Shown piece after piece: positions 24,735 to 31,793 of a DNA stretch of 31,793 bases (its first letter is position 1; each line of letters opens with the position of its first letter). A program made the position numbers and the translations under genes. The notes under the pieces are model-generated. The model had not been told where the DNA came from and did not search any database. It saw only the letters and a program-made list of their open reading frames with translations. The stretch comes from Burkholderiales bacterium (GTDB lineage: Bacteria > Pseudomonadota > Gammaproteobacteria > Burkholderiales > Burkholderiaceae). The stretch is taken from positions 1 through 31,793 of the forward strand of contig CANBQJ010000017.1 of NCBI GenBank assembly GCA_947371645.1, read 5' to 3'.

Positions 24735-25268
24735 ATGAACGCTCCCAAGCCCCCCTCCTCGGCATCAGGCTGGCGCCGCTGGCTGCGCCACCTGTGGATG
24801 GACACGGCGGACAGCCGCCACTTGCTGCCCCCCAGCGCCTGTGCCCGCCTGGCAGCCGCCGTGCGCGCCAGCGAGGCCTTGCACCTGGGCGAGGTGCGCC
24901 TGTGCGTCGAAGCCAGCCTGCCCTGGTCGGCCCTGAGGCAGGGTGTGGACGCCCGCCAGCGCGCCATCGACCTCTTCGGCCAGTTGCGCGTGTGGGACAC
25001 GGCGCACAACAACGGCGTGCTGATCTACCTGCTGCTGGCCGACCGCCGCATCGAGGTGCTGGCCGACCGTGGCCTGCACGCGCTGGCCCCTGCCGAGGTC
25101 TGGCCGCGCATTGCGCACGACATCGCCCAGGCCCTGGCGGCCGGTGAGGTCGAAGCCGGTTTGCAGCTCGCCCTGCAGCAGGTCAGCGGCTTGCTGCGCG
25201 CGCACCATCCCGCCCCCGAGGGTGCCCAGCGGCCCAACGAATTGCCGGATGCCGTCGTGCTGATGTGA
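24735..25268 (+). CDS. Second TPM-domain protein, without signal peptide
   Basis: The 177-residue product matches the companion TPM protein usually found after a YgcG-like gene. It has a basic, Trp-rich start (GWRRWLRHLWMDTADSRHLLPPSA), followed by the TPM fold with VRASEALHLGEVRLCVEASLP, VWDTAHNNGVLIYLLLADRRIEVLADRGLH and VWPRIAHDIAQAL. There is no clear signal peptide or membrane helix, so it is probably cytoplasmic or peripheral at the inner membrane. AAGGA lies 9 bases before the ATG. The frame is open far upstream inside the preceding gene, but the family N-terminus supports the start at 24735. It closes the lemA operon; no clear terminator follows. Confidence 0.88.
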   Translation: MNAPKPPSSASGWRRWLRHLWMDTADSRHLLPPSACARLAAAVRASEALHLGEVRLCVEASLPWSALRQGVDARQRAIDLFGQLRVWDTAHNNGVLIYLLLADRRIEVLADRGLHALAPAEVWPRIAHDIAQALAAGEVEAGLQLALQQVSGLLRAHHPAPEGAQRPNELPDAVVLM

Positions 25269-25378
25269 CCCCCAGGGATCTGGCCTGCTGCGTCACTGGG
25301 GCTTGAGCACGTGCACCTGGGCCCGTCCATGGCCGCGTGTCATGATCGCAGCCAACTTGAAGCTGCCTGGAGTCACCC

Positions 25379-25960
25379 ATGCGTCCGCACCTTGCCCCCG
25401 CTCCCCTGGCCCTGTCGCTCATGCTGCTGCCCAACGGGGCACATGCCGCGAACCCGCCCATGCAAGCCGGCCTCTGGGAAACGCAGATCCTGAGCCACGA
25501 GATGGATGGCAAGCCCATGCCCAACCCGACGGCGCAGATGGCCGCCACCCTGGACAAGCTGCCGCCCGAGATGCGCGCCCGCATGGAGGCGCAGATGAAA
25601 GCCAAGGGGCTGCATATGGGTGCGGCCGGCAGCACACCAGGCAGCATGCGCATGTGCATCAGCCAGGACATGATCAAAGACAACCGCTGGCAGCAGCAAG
25701 AAACACGCTGCAAGAATTCAGCCATGAGCCAAAGCGGCAACACCTGGACGATGGACTTCAGTTGCCAGAACCCTGAAGCCAAGGGAGAAATGCGCATCAC
25801 CTTCGACGGTGGCGCGTCCTACATCTCCGACATGAACATGAGCTCACAGCGCCAAGGCAAAGCGACTCAGATGCACATCCGCACCCTGGCCAAATGGCTG
25901 GGCGCCAGCTGTGGTGAACTCAAGCCCATGAACGCGGCCCCTGCACCTGCCAAACCCTGA
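25379..25960 (+). CDS. DUF3617-domain periplasmic protein
   Basis: The 193-residue protein has a signal peptide (1-23, ending GAHA) and the DUF3617 pattern: an early AGLWETQ motif (residues 29-35) and paired cysteines (MCISQDM, TRCKNS, FSCQN, ASCGELKP) that probably form disulfides in the periplasm. The region 40-80 is Met/Lys-rich (MARMEAQMKAKGLHMG), which could be flexible or metal-binding, but this is only a composition remark. Function unknown. It begins 110 bases after the TPM gene and ends 21 bases before nth, so it may share a transcript with nth. Confidence 0.85.
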   Translation: MRPHLAPAPLALSLMLLPNGAHAANPPMQAGLWETQILSHEMDGKPMPNPTAQMAATLDKLPPEMRARMEAQMKAKGLHMGAAGSTPGSMRMCISQDMIKDNRWQQQETRCKNSAMSQSGNTWTMDFSCQNPEAKGEMRITFDGGASYISDMNMSSQRQGKATQMHIRTLAKWLGASCGELKPMNAAPAPAKP

Positions 25961-25981
25961 GCCTGACCCCAAGCCCCACCC

Positions 25982-26638
25982 ATGCCCCGAATGATGAAGC
26001 CGGCCGAGATCACGGCCTTTTTCGAGACCCTGCAAGCGGCCAACCCGCAGCCCGAGACCGAGCTCAACTACAGCACGCCCTTTGAGCTGCTGACGGCCGT
26101 GCTGCTGTCGGCCCAGGCCACGGACGTGGGCGTCAACAAGGCCACGGCCCGGCTCTTCCCGGTGGCCAACACCCCTGCGGCCATCCTGGCCCTGGGCGAA
26201 GAAGGCCTGTGCGGCTACATCAAGACCATCGGCCTGTACAAGAGCAAGGCCAAACACCTGCTGGAGACCTGCCGCATGCTGATCGCGCATCACGGCGGTG
26301 AGGTGCCCCACAGCCGGGAAGCCCTGGAAGCCTTGCCGGGCGTGGGCCGCAAGACGGCCAATGTGGTGCTCAACGTGGCTTTTGGCGAGCCCACGATGGC
26401 GGTGGACACCCACATCTTCCGCCTGGGCAACCGCACCGGCCTGGCGCCGGGCAAGACGCCGCTGGAGGTGGAGCTCAAGTTGCTCAAGCGCATCCCGCAG
26501 CCCTACATGCTGCACGCCCACCACTGGTTGATCCTGCACGGGCGTTACGTGTGCCAGGCCCGCAAGCCCCAGTGCTGGGCCTGCAGCGTGGCAGAGGTCT
26601 GCCAGTTCAAGCCCAAGACACCCGCGCCCAAAGCCTGA
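25982..26638 (+). CDS. nth: Endonuclease III
   Basis: Nth is a bifunctional DNA glycosylase/AP lyase that removes oxidised pyrimidines in base-excision repair. The 218-residue product has the helix-hairpin-helix LPGVGRKTA with the catalytic lysine K124, the catalytic aspartate D142 in VDTHIFRLGNR, and the C-terminal [4Fe-4S] loop C191-x6-C198-x2-C201-x5-C207. A substrate-pocket region LLSAQATDVGVNKA is also present. The length is typical. Starts at 25982 and 25994 are both possible. It converges on the SDR gene with only 5 bases between the stops and no terminator. Confidence 0.96.
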   Translation: MPRMMKPAEITAFFETLQAANPQPETELNYSTPFELLTAVLLSAQATDVGVNKATARLFPVANTPAAILALGEEGLCGYIKTIGLYKSKAKHLLETCRMLIAHHGGEVPHSREALEALPGVGRKTANVVLNVAFGEPTMAVDTHIFRLGNRTGLAPGKTPLEVELKLLKRIPQPYMLHAHHWLILHGRYVCQARKPQCWACSVAEVCQFKPKTPAPKA

Positions 26639-26643
26639 GTTGC

Positions 26644-27564
26644 TCAGCCTGTGAAGGCCGTGAACGCCAGGTCGGCCGTGGGGTAGCGCAAGCGCAGCCC
26701 CAGCTCGGTTTTCATGCGCCCATTGCGCAGCCTTCGAGACTCGCTCAAGAAGCTCATCTGCATGGGGCTCAACTGCAGCTGCGCCTGGGCACGGCTGATG
26801 CGCGGCGGGCGCGGCAGGCCAAAGTGATCGGCCACCTGGTCAAAGTGGTCGCCCATGCGCAAGGTGCTGTCGTCGCTCACGTGCAGCACGCGGCCCGGCT
26901 TGGCGCGCCACAGGGCCAGGACGCAGGCACGGGCCAGGTCGTCGGCGTGGATGTGGTTGGTGTAGACATCGTCCTCAGGCAGCAGGACGGGGCTGCCGCG
27001 CCGCACGCGCTCGCGCGGGTCGCCGCCTTCGCGGTCCAGGGCGTAGATGCCGGGGATGCGCAGCAGGGCGCAGCGCGTGGCGCCGGGCAGGCGCTGGCCC
27101 CAGCGGCGAACGCGGGTCTCCGCATCCACGCGGCGCTGGCCACGGTCGGTGAGCGGCGCCACGGCGCGGGTCTCGCTCACCCAGGCACCTTGCGCATCGC
27201 CATAGACCCCGCTGGTGCTGCCATAGACCAGGCTGAGCGGCCGGCTGCGGCGCGCCAGCGCGGCCAGCAGGCGCGCGGTGCGGGGGTCGGTGCGGCCTTG
27301 CCCGGGCGGCGGTGCCAGGTGCAGCACACGCTGGCCCAGGCCTGCCAGACGCGCCAGGGTCCTCGGGTCATCCAGGTTGCCCAACAAAGGCTGGATGCCG
27401 GCTTGCCGCAAGGCCGAGCAGCGCTCGGGGCTGGAGGTCAGCGCCAGCACCCGCAGGTGCGGTGTCAACAGCCTGGCGGCCCGCAGGCCCACGTCACCAC
27501 AACCCACGATCAGCACGCGGGTCTGGCGAAATCTGCGGTGGCGACTGGGGGCGGGGTTCAACAT
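26644..27564 (-). CDS. NAD(P)-dependent epimerase/dehydratase-like protein (extended SDR)
   Basis: The 306-residue protein has an N-terminal Rossmann motif VLIVGCGDVGLRAARLL (residues 17-33, Gly 21/23/26). YGSTSGVYGD and a following region correspond to the SDR active-site area, but a standard YxxxK is not clear. A substrate-domain motif LLRIPGIYALDR and HADDLARACVLAL are typical of YeeZ-like and epimerase-like SDRs. It is arginine-rich. Function unknown; oxidoreductase or nucleotide-sugar enzyme is a family-level inference. It is divergent from the reductase gene across 78 bases, which must hold both promoters. Confidence 0.85.
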   Translation of the reverse strand: MLNPAPSRHRRFRQTRVLIVGCGDVGLRAARLLTPHLRVLALTSSPERCSALRQAGIQPLLGNLDDPRTLARLAGLGQRVLHLAPPPGQGRTDPRTARLLAALARRSRPLSLVYGSTSGVYGDAQGAWVSETRAVAPLTDRGQRRVDAETRVRRWGQRLPGATRCALLRIPGIYALDREGGDPRERVRRGSPVLLPEDDVYTNHIHADDLARACVLALWRAKPGRVLHVSDDSTLRMGDHFDQVADHFGLPRPPRISRAQAQLQLSPMQMSFLSESRRLRNGRMKTELGLRLRYPTADLAFTAFTG

Positions 27565-27642
27565 GGCGGCTCTGAGCGAAAATCACGGCATCGGGCGGCA
27601 CATTGTGGGGCCGAGCCGACTTGCACCCACGCACGAGCCACC

Positions 27643-28683
27643 ATGAGCATCTCCGTTTCCATCGAACCCAGCGGTCGCCAGTTCACCATGCGCCGCGACG
27701 ACACCGTGCTCAGCGCCGCGCTGGCCGAAGGCATCGGCCTGCCCTATGGCTGCAAGGACGGCGCCTGCGGCTCGTGCAAGTGCAAGCTGCTGGCAGGCCG
27801 CGTCATCCACGGCGCCCACCAGGCCAAGGCCCTGAGTGCAGAAGAAGAAGCCGCCGGCTACCTGCTCACCTGCTGCGCCACGCCGCAAACCGACCTGGTG
27901 ATCGAGGCCCGGCAGGTCGTGGGCCTGGGTGACTTCCCCGTGGTGAAGATGCCCACACGGGTCACCCGCCTCACCCTCGCCGCGCCCGACGTGATGATCT
28001 TGCGCTTGCAGCTGCCGGCCACGCACAACTTTGGCTTCAGGGCCGGCCAGTTCATCGAGTTCGTGCTGAAAGATGGCCACCGCCGCAGCTACTCCATGGC
28101 CAGTGCGCCGCACAGCGTCAAAGAGGCCGGCGCGGAAGGCCTGGAGCTGCACATCCGGCACATGCCGGGCGGCTTGTTCACCGACCACGTCTTTGGCGCC
28201 ATGAAAGAGAAAGACATCCTGCGTGTGGAAGGCCCGCACGGCACCTTCTTCCTGCGCGACGACACCGAGCGTCCCATCGTGCTGCTGGCCTCGGGCACGG
28301 GCCTGGCGCCGGTCAAGGCCATCGTCGAAGACATGCAGCACCGCGGCATCCAGCGGCCCACCGTGCTCTACTGGGGTTGCCGCAGCAAGGCCGATCTCTA
28401 CCTGAACGACTGGGCCCTGCAACAGGCGGCATCCACGCCCTGGTTGCGTTATGTGCCCGTGCTGTCCGACGCGAAGCCCGACGACGCCTGGACGGGCCGC
28501 ACCGGCTTCGTGCACCAGGCCGTGCTGGCCGACCTGCCAGACCTGAGCGCTCACGAGGTCTATGCCTGCGGTGCCCCGGTGATGGTGCAGTCGGCCCGCG
28601 ACGACTTCATCGCCCAGGCCGGCCTGAACCCCGATCACTTCTTTGCCGACGCCTTCACCAGCGCAGCCGACAAAGCCGGCTGA
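27643..28683 (+). CDS. 2Fe-2S ferredoxin/FAD/NAD reductase (annotated elsewhere as CDP-6-deoxy-delta-3,4-glucoseen reductase)
   Basis: The 346-residue protein has an N-terminal plant-type [2Fe-2S] domain with C37, C42, C45 and C77. An FAD-binding domain (RSYSMAS, residues 147-153) and an NAD-binding domain (ASGTGLAP, about 215-222; YACGAP near the C-terminus) follow. It passes electrons from NAD(P)H via FAD to the 2Fe-2S centre. Burkholderiales homologues are routinely labelled CDP-6-deoxyglucoseen reductase after AscD/RfbI, but no deoxysugar genes are present here. The true partner is unknown, and an oxygenase reductase role is equally possible. The frame is open back to 26551 over the SDR gene; the ATG at 27643 gives the family N-terminus. 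Confidence 0.9.
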   Translation: MSISVSIEPSGRQFTMRRDDTVLSAALAEGIGLPYGCKDGACGSCKCKLLAGRVIHGAHQAKALSAEEEAAGYLLTCCATPQTDLVIEARQVVGLGDFPVVKMPTRVTRLTLAAPDVMILRLQLPATHNFGFRAGQFIEFVLKDGHRRSYSMASAPHSVKEAGAEGLELHIRHMPGGLFTDHVFGAMKEKDILRVEGPHGTFFLRDDTERPIVLLASGTGLAPVKAIVEDMQHRGIQRPTVLYWGCRSKADLYLNDWALQQAASTPWLRYVPVLSDAKPDDAWTGRTGFVHQAVLADLPDLSAHEVYACGAPVMVQSARDDFIAQAGLNPDHFFADAFTSAADKAG

Positions 28684-28731
28684 GCCGCTTCGCCATCGCC
28701 CCCCCACATTTCAATGCAAGAGGAACCCGAC

Positions 28732-29151
28732 ATGGCCTACGACACGAACAACATCTTCGCCAAAATCCTGCGTGGCGAGATCCCCTGCATCAAGCTCTAT
28801 GAAGACGAGCACACCCTGGCTTTCATGGACATCATGCCGCAGGTGGATGGCCACGCGCTGGTCATCCCCAAAGAGCTCGCGACCACGCTCTTCGAGCTGT
28901 CTGACGCGGCCGCCGCCGCCTGCATGAACACGGTGCGCAAGATCGGCCAGGCACAAAAGAAGGGCCTGGGCGCCGAAGGCGTGGTGCTCATGCAGCTCAA
29001 CGGCCCGGCCGCCGGGCAGTCGGTGCCGCACTTCCACATCCACGTGATCCCCGGCTCCATCGCCGACCTGCGCCGCCCGCACGCCACCACGATGGGCGAC
29101 CAGGTGCAGATCAAGGCCCTGGCCGAACGCATCGCAGCGGCACTGGCGTGA
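28732..29151 (+). CDS. HIT-family protein (histidine triad hydrolase)
   Basis: This 139-residue member of the histidine triad superfamily hydrolyses nucleoside phosphoramidates or dinucleotide polyphosphates. The triad H100-F-H102-I-H104-V is in place, preceded by GQSVPHFH, and the N-terminal NNIFAKILRGEIPCIKLYED is typical of bacterial HIT/HinT proteins. An ATG at 28714 is in frame, but AGAGGAA placed 8 bases before 28732 and the family N-terminus favour the shorter form. It lies 48 bases after the reductase gene on the same strand and may be co-transcribed. Confidence 0.93.
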   Translation: MAYDTNNIFAKILRGEIPCIKLYEDEHTLAFMDIMPQVDGHALVIPKELATTLFELSDAAAAACMNTVRKIGQAQKKGLGAEGVVLMQLNGPAAGQSVPHFHIHVIPGSIADLRRPHATTMGDQVQIKALAERIAAALA

Positions 29152-29169
29152 TGCCGCCTGAGCAACGCC

Positions 29170-30339
29170 ATGCCTGACACCGCGTGCAGCCCCGGCGCCT
29201 TCGACCTCACCGTGGCGGACCTCTACAAGGCCGGCGCCGGCGACCAACCCTGGGGCTTGGCACTGGAGCGCATGCGTGGCCTCTTTCAGGCCCAGGTGGT
29301 CAACCTGTTCAGCTTCAGCAAGGCATCGCAGAGCATCGCCTTCAGCTTCGAGGTGGGGGACGCCCGGCCCGAAGCGGCACTGGACTTCATCCGAAGCTAC
29401 CACCTCATCGACCCGCGCGCGGCCCAGGCCATCACCCGGCCAGTGGGCGAGGTGTACAGCTGCCACCGCCATTTTGACGAGGCCTTCGTGGCCCAGGATC
29501 GCTTCTACCAGGAGTTCCTCATCCCCTACGGTGGCCGCTACTCCTCAGGCATGAAGGTGTTCGAGGACCCGCATCAGGTGGTGTTGTGCGGCATCCATCG
29601 CCCATCGGGCATGCCTCACCTCGATGATGGCGAAGAGCAGCTGTTCCACAGACTGGGCCAGCACGTGAGCGAGGCGGTCAAGCTCTACCTGAGGCAGCAG
29701 GCCCGCGCCCAGCCTGCGGCGGTGGGCATCTCCTTGCTGCAGCGCCTGCCGCAAGCCCTGCTGCTGGTCGACGACACCCGCCGCATCGTCTTCGGCAATG
29801 GGCTGGCCCAGGCCCTGCTGGACAAGGGCCCGCTGCTGTGCAACCGGCATGGCCAACTGGCAGCCCGCCAGCAAGCTGACGAAGCCCAGCTCTTGATTGC
29901 CCTGCGCCAGCTGGCCCTGAGTGAACGCTCTCACCTGCATGGCCAGGCACCGCCATCCGACCGCGTGTTCTTGTGCCTGCAGCATGCCGACGGGCAACGT
30001 CTGGGCCTGTATTTCTACGCCTTGCGCCCCCAGGCCTCCATGGGCGCCTTTGGCAGCCAGAGCCTGGCGCTGATCATGTTGCATGACCCCGCCCAGCAGG
30101 CCGAACTGGACCCCTTTGTGGTCGCGGCCACCTGGGGGCTCACGCCAGCAGAAGCCAAGGTGGCCGTGGCGCTGGGCAAGGGCATGTCTGGCCCGGAGGT
30201 GGCCCAGGCACACGGCGTCTCGCACAACACGGTGCGCAGCCAGATCCAGTCGGCCATGGGCAAGATGGGCGTGGCCCGCCAGGCCGAACTGGTCAGCCTG
30301 TTGGCCAGCCTGCCGCCCACGCTGACTGACCTGGGCTGA
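29170..30339 (+). CDS. LuxR-type HTH transcriptional regulator
   Basis: The 389-residue protein ends in a LuxR/GerE helix-turn-helix (about 324-380, LTPAEAKVAVALGKGMSGPEV, then SHNTVRSQIQSAMGKMGV). The N-terminal part (1-180) has no recognised autoinducer or receiver domain. The middle (about 194-300) looks PAS-like (LPQALLLVDDTRRIVFGNGLAQALL). This is the layout of many orphan LuxR-type regulators in Burkholderiales whose signal is unknown. It starts 18 bases after the HIT gene and converges on livF with 13 bases between the stops, so neither neighbour identifies its target. Confidence 0.88.
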   Translation: MPDTACSPGAFDLTVADLYKAGAGDQPWGLALERMRGLFQAQVVNLFSFSKASQSIAFSFEVGDARPEAALDFIRSYHLIDPRAAQAITRPVGEVYSCHRHFDEAFVAQDRFYQEFLIPYGGRYSSGMKVFEDPHQVVLCGIHRPSGMPHLDDGEEQLFHRLGQHVSEAVKLYLRQQARAQPAAVGISLLQRLPQALLLVDDTRRIVFGNGLAQALLDKGPLLCNRHGQLAARQQADEAQLLIALRQLALSERSHLHGQAPPSDRVFLCLQHADGQRLGLYFYALRPQASMGAFGSQSLALIMLHDPAQQAELDPFVVAATWGLTPAEAKVAVALGKGMSGPEVAQAHGVSHNTVRSQIQSAMGKMGVARQAELVSLLASLPPTLTDLG

Positions 30340-30352
30340 AGGGCCGGCAGGA

Positions 30353-31069
30353 TCAAACGCCCAGGTAGGCCGCCTGCACCCGCTCGTCAGCCAGCAGTTC
30401 CTGGGCCGGGCCTTCCAGCACCAGCTCGCCCGAATCCAGCACATAGGCCCGGTCGGCCATCTGCAAGGCACGCTGGGCGTTCTGCTCCACCAGCAGCACC
30501 GTGACGCCTTGGGCATGCACGTCGCGCACCACCTCGAAGATCTGGTCGACGATGAGCGGCGCCAGGCCCATGGTGGGCTCGTCCAGCAACAGCAACTTGG
30601 GGCGGGCCAGCAGCGCGCGGCCCATGGCCAGCATCTGCTGTTCGCCGCCCGACAAGGTGCCCGCCAGCTGGCGGTGGCGCTCTTTCAGGCGCGGAAAGCG
30701 CACGTACACGGCGTCGATGTCAGCGTCCACTTCCGTGTCGCGGCGCAGGTAGGCGCCCATGCGCAGGTTCTCGTCGATGCTCATGCGTGCAAAGATGCCA
30801 CGCCCCTCGGGCACCATGACCAGGCCTTGCGCCACGAGTTCCCAAGGGCCCTGGGCGTGCACCGCCTGGCCCTGGTAGCGCACCTCGCCGCTGCGGGGCT
30901 TGAGCAGGCCGCAGATGGCCTTGAGCGTGGTGCTTTTGCCGGCGCCGTTGGCGCCGATCAGGCTCACCAGCTCACCCTGGCGCAGCGTCAGGTTCAGGTT
31001 CTTGACGGCCTGGATGCCGCCATAGGCCACGCACAGGCCTTGCAGTTCCAGCATGGGTGCGGTGCTCAC
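30353..31069 (-). CDS. livF: Branched-chain amino acid ABC transporter ATP-binding protein LivF
   Basis: The 238-residue ATPase belongs to the LivF half of high-affinity branched-chain amino acid (HAAT) importers. Walker A is GANGAGKST (39-47), the signature is LSGGEQQ (139-145), Walker B is LLLLDEP (159-165), and the switch His is replaced by Gln in LLVEQN, as is usual in LivF. The GTG start at 31069 overlaps the livG stop (GTGA); an ATG at 31054 is an alternative. The substrate of HAAT systems varies (amino acids, urea, amides), and the binding protein is outside the window. Confidence 0.93.
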   Translation of the reverse strand: MSTAPMLELQGLCVAYGGIQAVKNLNLTLRQGELVSLIGANGAGKSTTLKAICGLLKPRSGEVRYQGQAVHAQGPWELVAQGLVMVPEGRGIFARMSIDENLRMGAYLRRDTEVDADIDAVYVRFPRLKERHRQLAGTLSGGEQQMLAMGRALLARPKLLLLDEPTMGLAPLIVDQIFEVVRDVHAQGVTVLLVEQNAQRALQMADRAYVLDSGELVLEGPAQELLADERVQAAYLGV

Positions 31070-31793
31070 GCCGGGGCCCCCGCAGCCACCGTCTGGTGGT
31101 TGCTGCCCAGGTAGGCGGCGATCACCAACGGGTCGCGCTGCACCTGAGCAGGCGTGCCTGAGGCGATCAGCTTGCCCTGGTCCAGCACGGTCACGTGGTC
31201 ACACAGGCCCATCACCAGCTTCACATCGTGCTCGATCAGCAGCACCGCACAACCTTGCGCCCGTATGCGCGAGATCAGCTCGCGCAATTGCTGCTTCTCG
31301 GTGGCGTTCATGCCAGCGGCGGGCTCGTCCAGCGCCAACAGCTTGGGCTCGGTGGCCAGGGCCCTGGCGATCTCCAGGCGGCGCTGGTCGCCATAGCTCA
31401 AGGTCCGCGCTGCTTGCAGCGCCTTGGCCTCCAGCCCGACAAAGGCCAGCAGCGCTTGCGCCTTGGTGGAGATGTCGGCCTCTTCGCGCGCAAAGGCACC
31501 GGTGCGCAGCACCGCTTGCCACCAGCCCACATGGCTGCGCACATGGCGGCCCACGCGCACGTTGTCCATGGCACTCATGTCGGCAAACAGGCGGATGTTC
31601 TGGAAGGTGCGCGCGATGCCCGCCTGCGCCACCTTGTGCACGGCCGTGGGCTTGAACCCGCGGCCATCGAGCTCGAAGCGGCCCGTGTCACTGGGCACCA
31701 GGCCGGTGATCGTGTTGAAGAAGGTCGTCTTGCCCGCGCCATTGGGGCCGATCAGGCCGTGCACCTGGCCGGCCTGCACGGCCAGGCCCACGC
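31066..31793 (-). CDS. livG: Branched-chain amino acid ABC transporter ATP-binding protein LivG (3' part; start outside window)
   Basis: The visible 242 codons contain Walker A GPNGAGKTT, Q-loop region ARTFQNIRLF, LivG-type signature LSYGDQRR, Walker B LLALDEPAAGMN and switch His in LIEHDVKLVM. The N-terminal strand before VGLAVQAGQVHG lies beyond the end of the window, so the gene is cut by the window edge and not truncated biologically. It pairs with livF, with a 4-base overlap. Confidence 0.92.
   Translation of the reverse strand, partial: VGLAVQAGQVHGLIGPNGAGKTTFFNTITGLVPSDTGRFELDGRGFKPTAVHKVAQAGIARTFQNIRLFADMSAMDNVRVGRHVRSHVGWWQAVLRTGAFAREEADISTKAQALLAFVGLEAKALQAARTLSYGDQRRLEIARALATEPKLLALDEPAAGMNATEKQQLRELISRIRAQGCAVLLIEHDVKLVMGLCDHVTVLDQGKLIASGTPAQVQRDPLVIAAYLGSNHQTVAAGAPA

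Overview
The window is ordinary chromosomal DNA from a high-GC betaproteobacterium. It most resembles the Burkholderiales (Aquabacterium / Ideonella / Leptothrix-like), judged from the protein sequences of IscRSUA, UvrB, PhaZ, the stand-alone RnfB and Nth, and from the PEP-CTERM proteins. The genus is an inference. No tRNA, rRNA, CRISPR array, insertion sequence or phage gene was seen.

Layout. (1) Positions 1-3012, minus strand: iscR-iscS-iscU-iscA, driven by a clear promoter that overlaps a good IscR type-1 site, and closed by a strong terminator right after iscA. A possible hscB start lies at the very edge. (2) 3013-5963, minus strand: uvrB followed by a low-molecular-weight protein tyrosine phosphatase. 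(3) 6140-7339, plus strand: an aromatic/aspartate-type aminotransferase with its own terminator. (4) 7438-13116, minus strand: a tightly packed five-gene operon. It encodes a Tat-exported PCuAC-like protein without the usual copper ligands, a membrane-anchored PpiC-like protein, a HupE/UreJ-type membrane protein, a TIGR02466-type 2OG-Fe(II) oxygenase-like protein, and a membrane/spermidine-synthase fusion. Three of the four junctions are stop/start overlaps or gaps under 10 bases. (5) 13248-15569, minus strand: a secreted PHP-fold metallo-hydrolase, separated from the operon by a strong terminator. This group of genes is the best candidate for a poorly described system. (6) 15887-16510, plus strand: a PEP-CTERM protein followed by two consecutive hairpins. 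(7) 16807-18762: intracellular PHB depolymerase phaZ, with a CTGC-N3-GCAG palindrome in its promoter region, and a stand-alone rnfB. (8) 18908-25960: a secreted LTD/EEP/RTX nuclease with an adjoining PEP-CTERM protein, a small hypothetical gene, a lemA-TPM-TPM operon and a DUF3617 protein. (9) 25982-31793: nth, an SDR-type protein, a ferredoxin-reductase labelled in many genomes as a CDP-glucoseen reductase, a HIT protein, a LuxR-type regulator, and livF with the 3' part of livG.

How the genes fit together. The isc block makes Fe-S clusters and is likely autoregulated by IscR. Several Fe-S proteins in the window (RnfB, Nth, the 2Fe-2S reductase) are plausible clients. The PHP, PpiC-like and HupE genes recur together in other proteobacteria, but their function is not established. 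rnfB and nth are commonly neighbours in this order of bacteria, and here about 7 kb of envelope and secretion genes lies between them, which suggests an accessory insertion. PEP-CTERM proteins imply an exosortase and exopolysaccharide system elsewhere in the genome.
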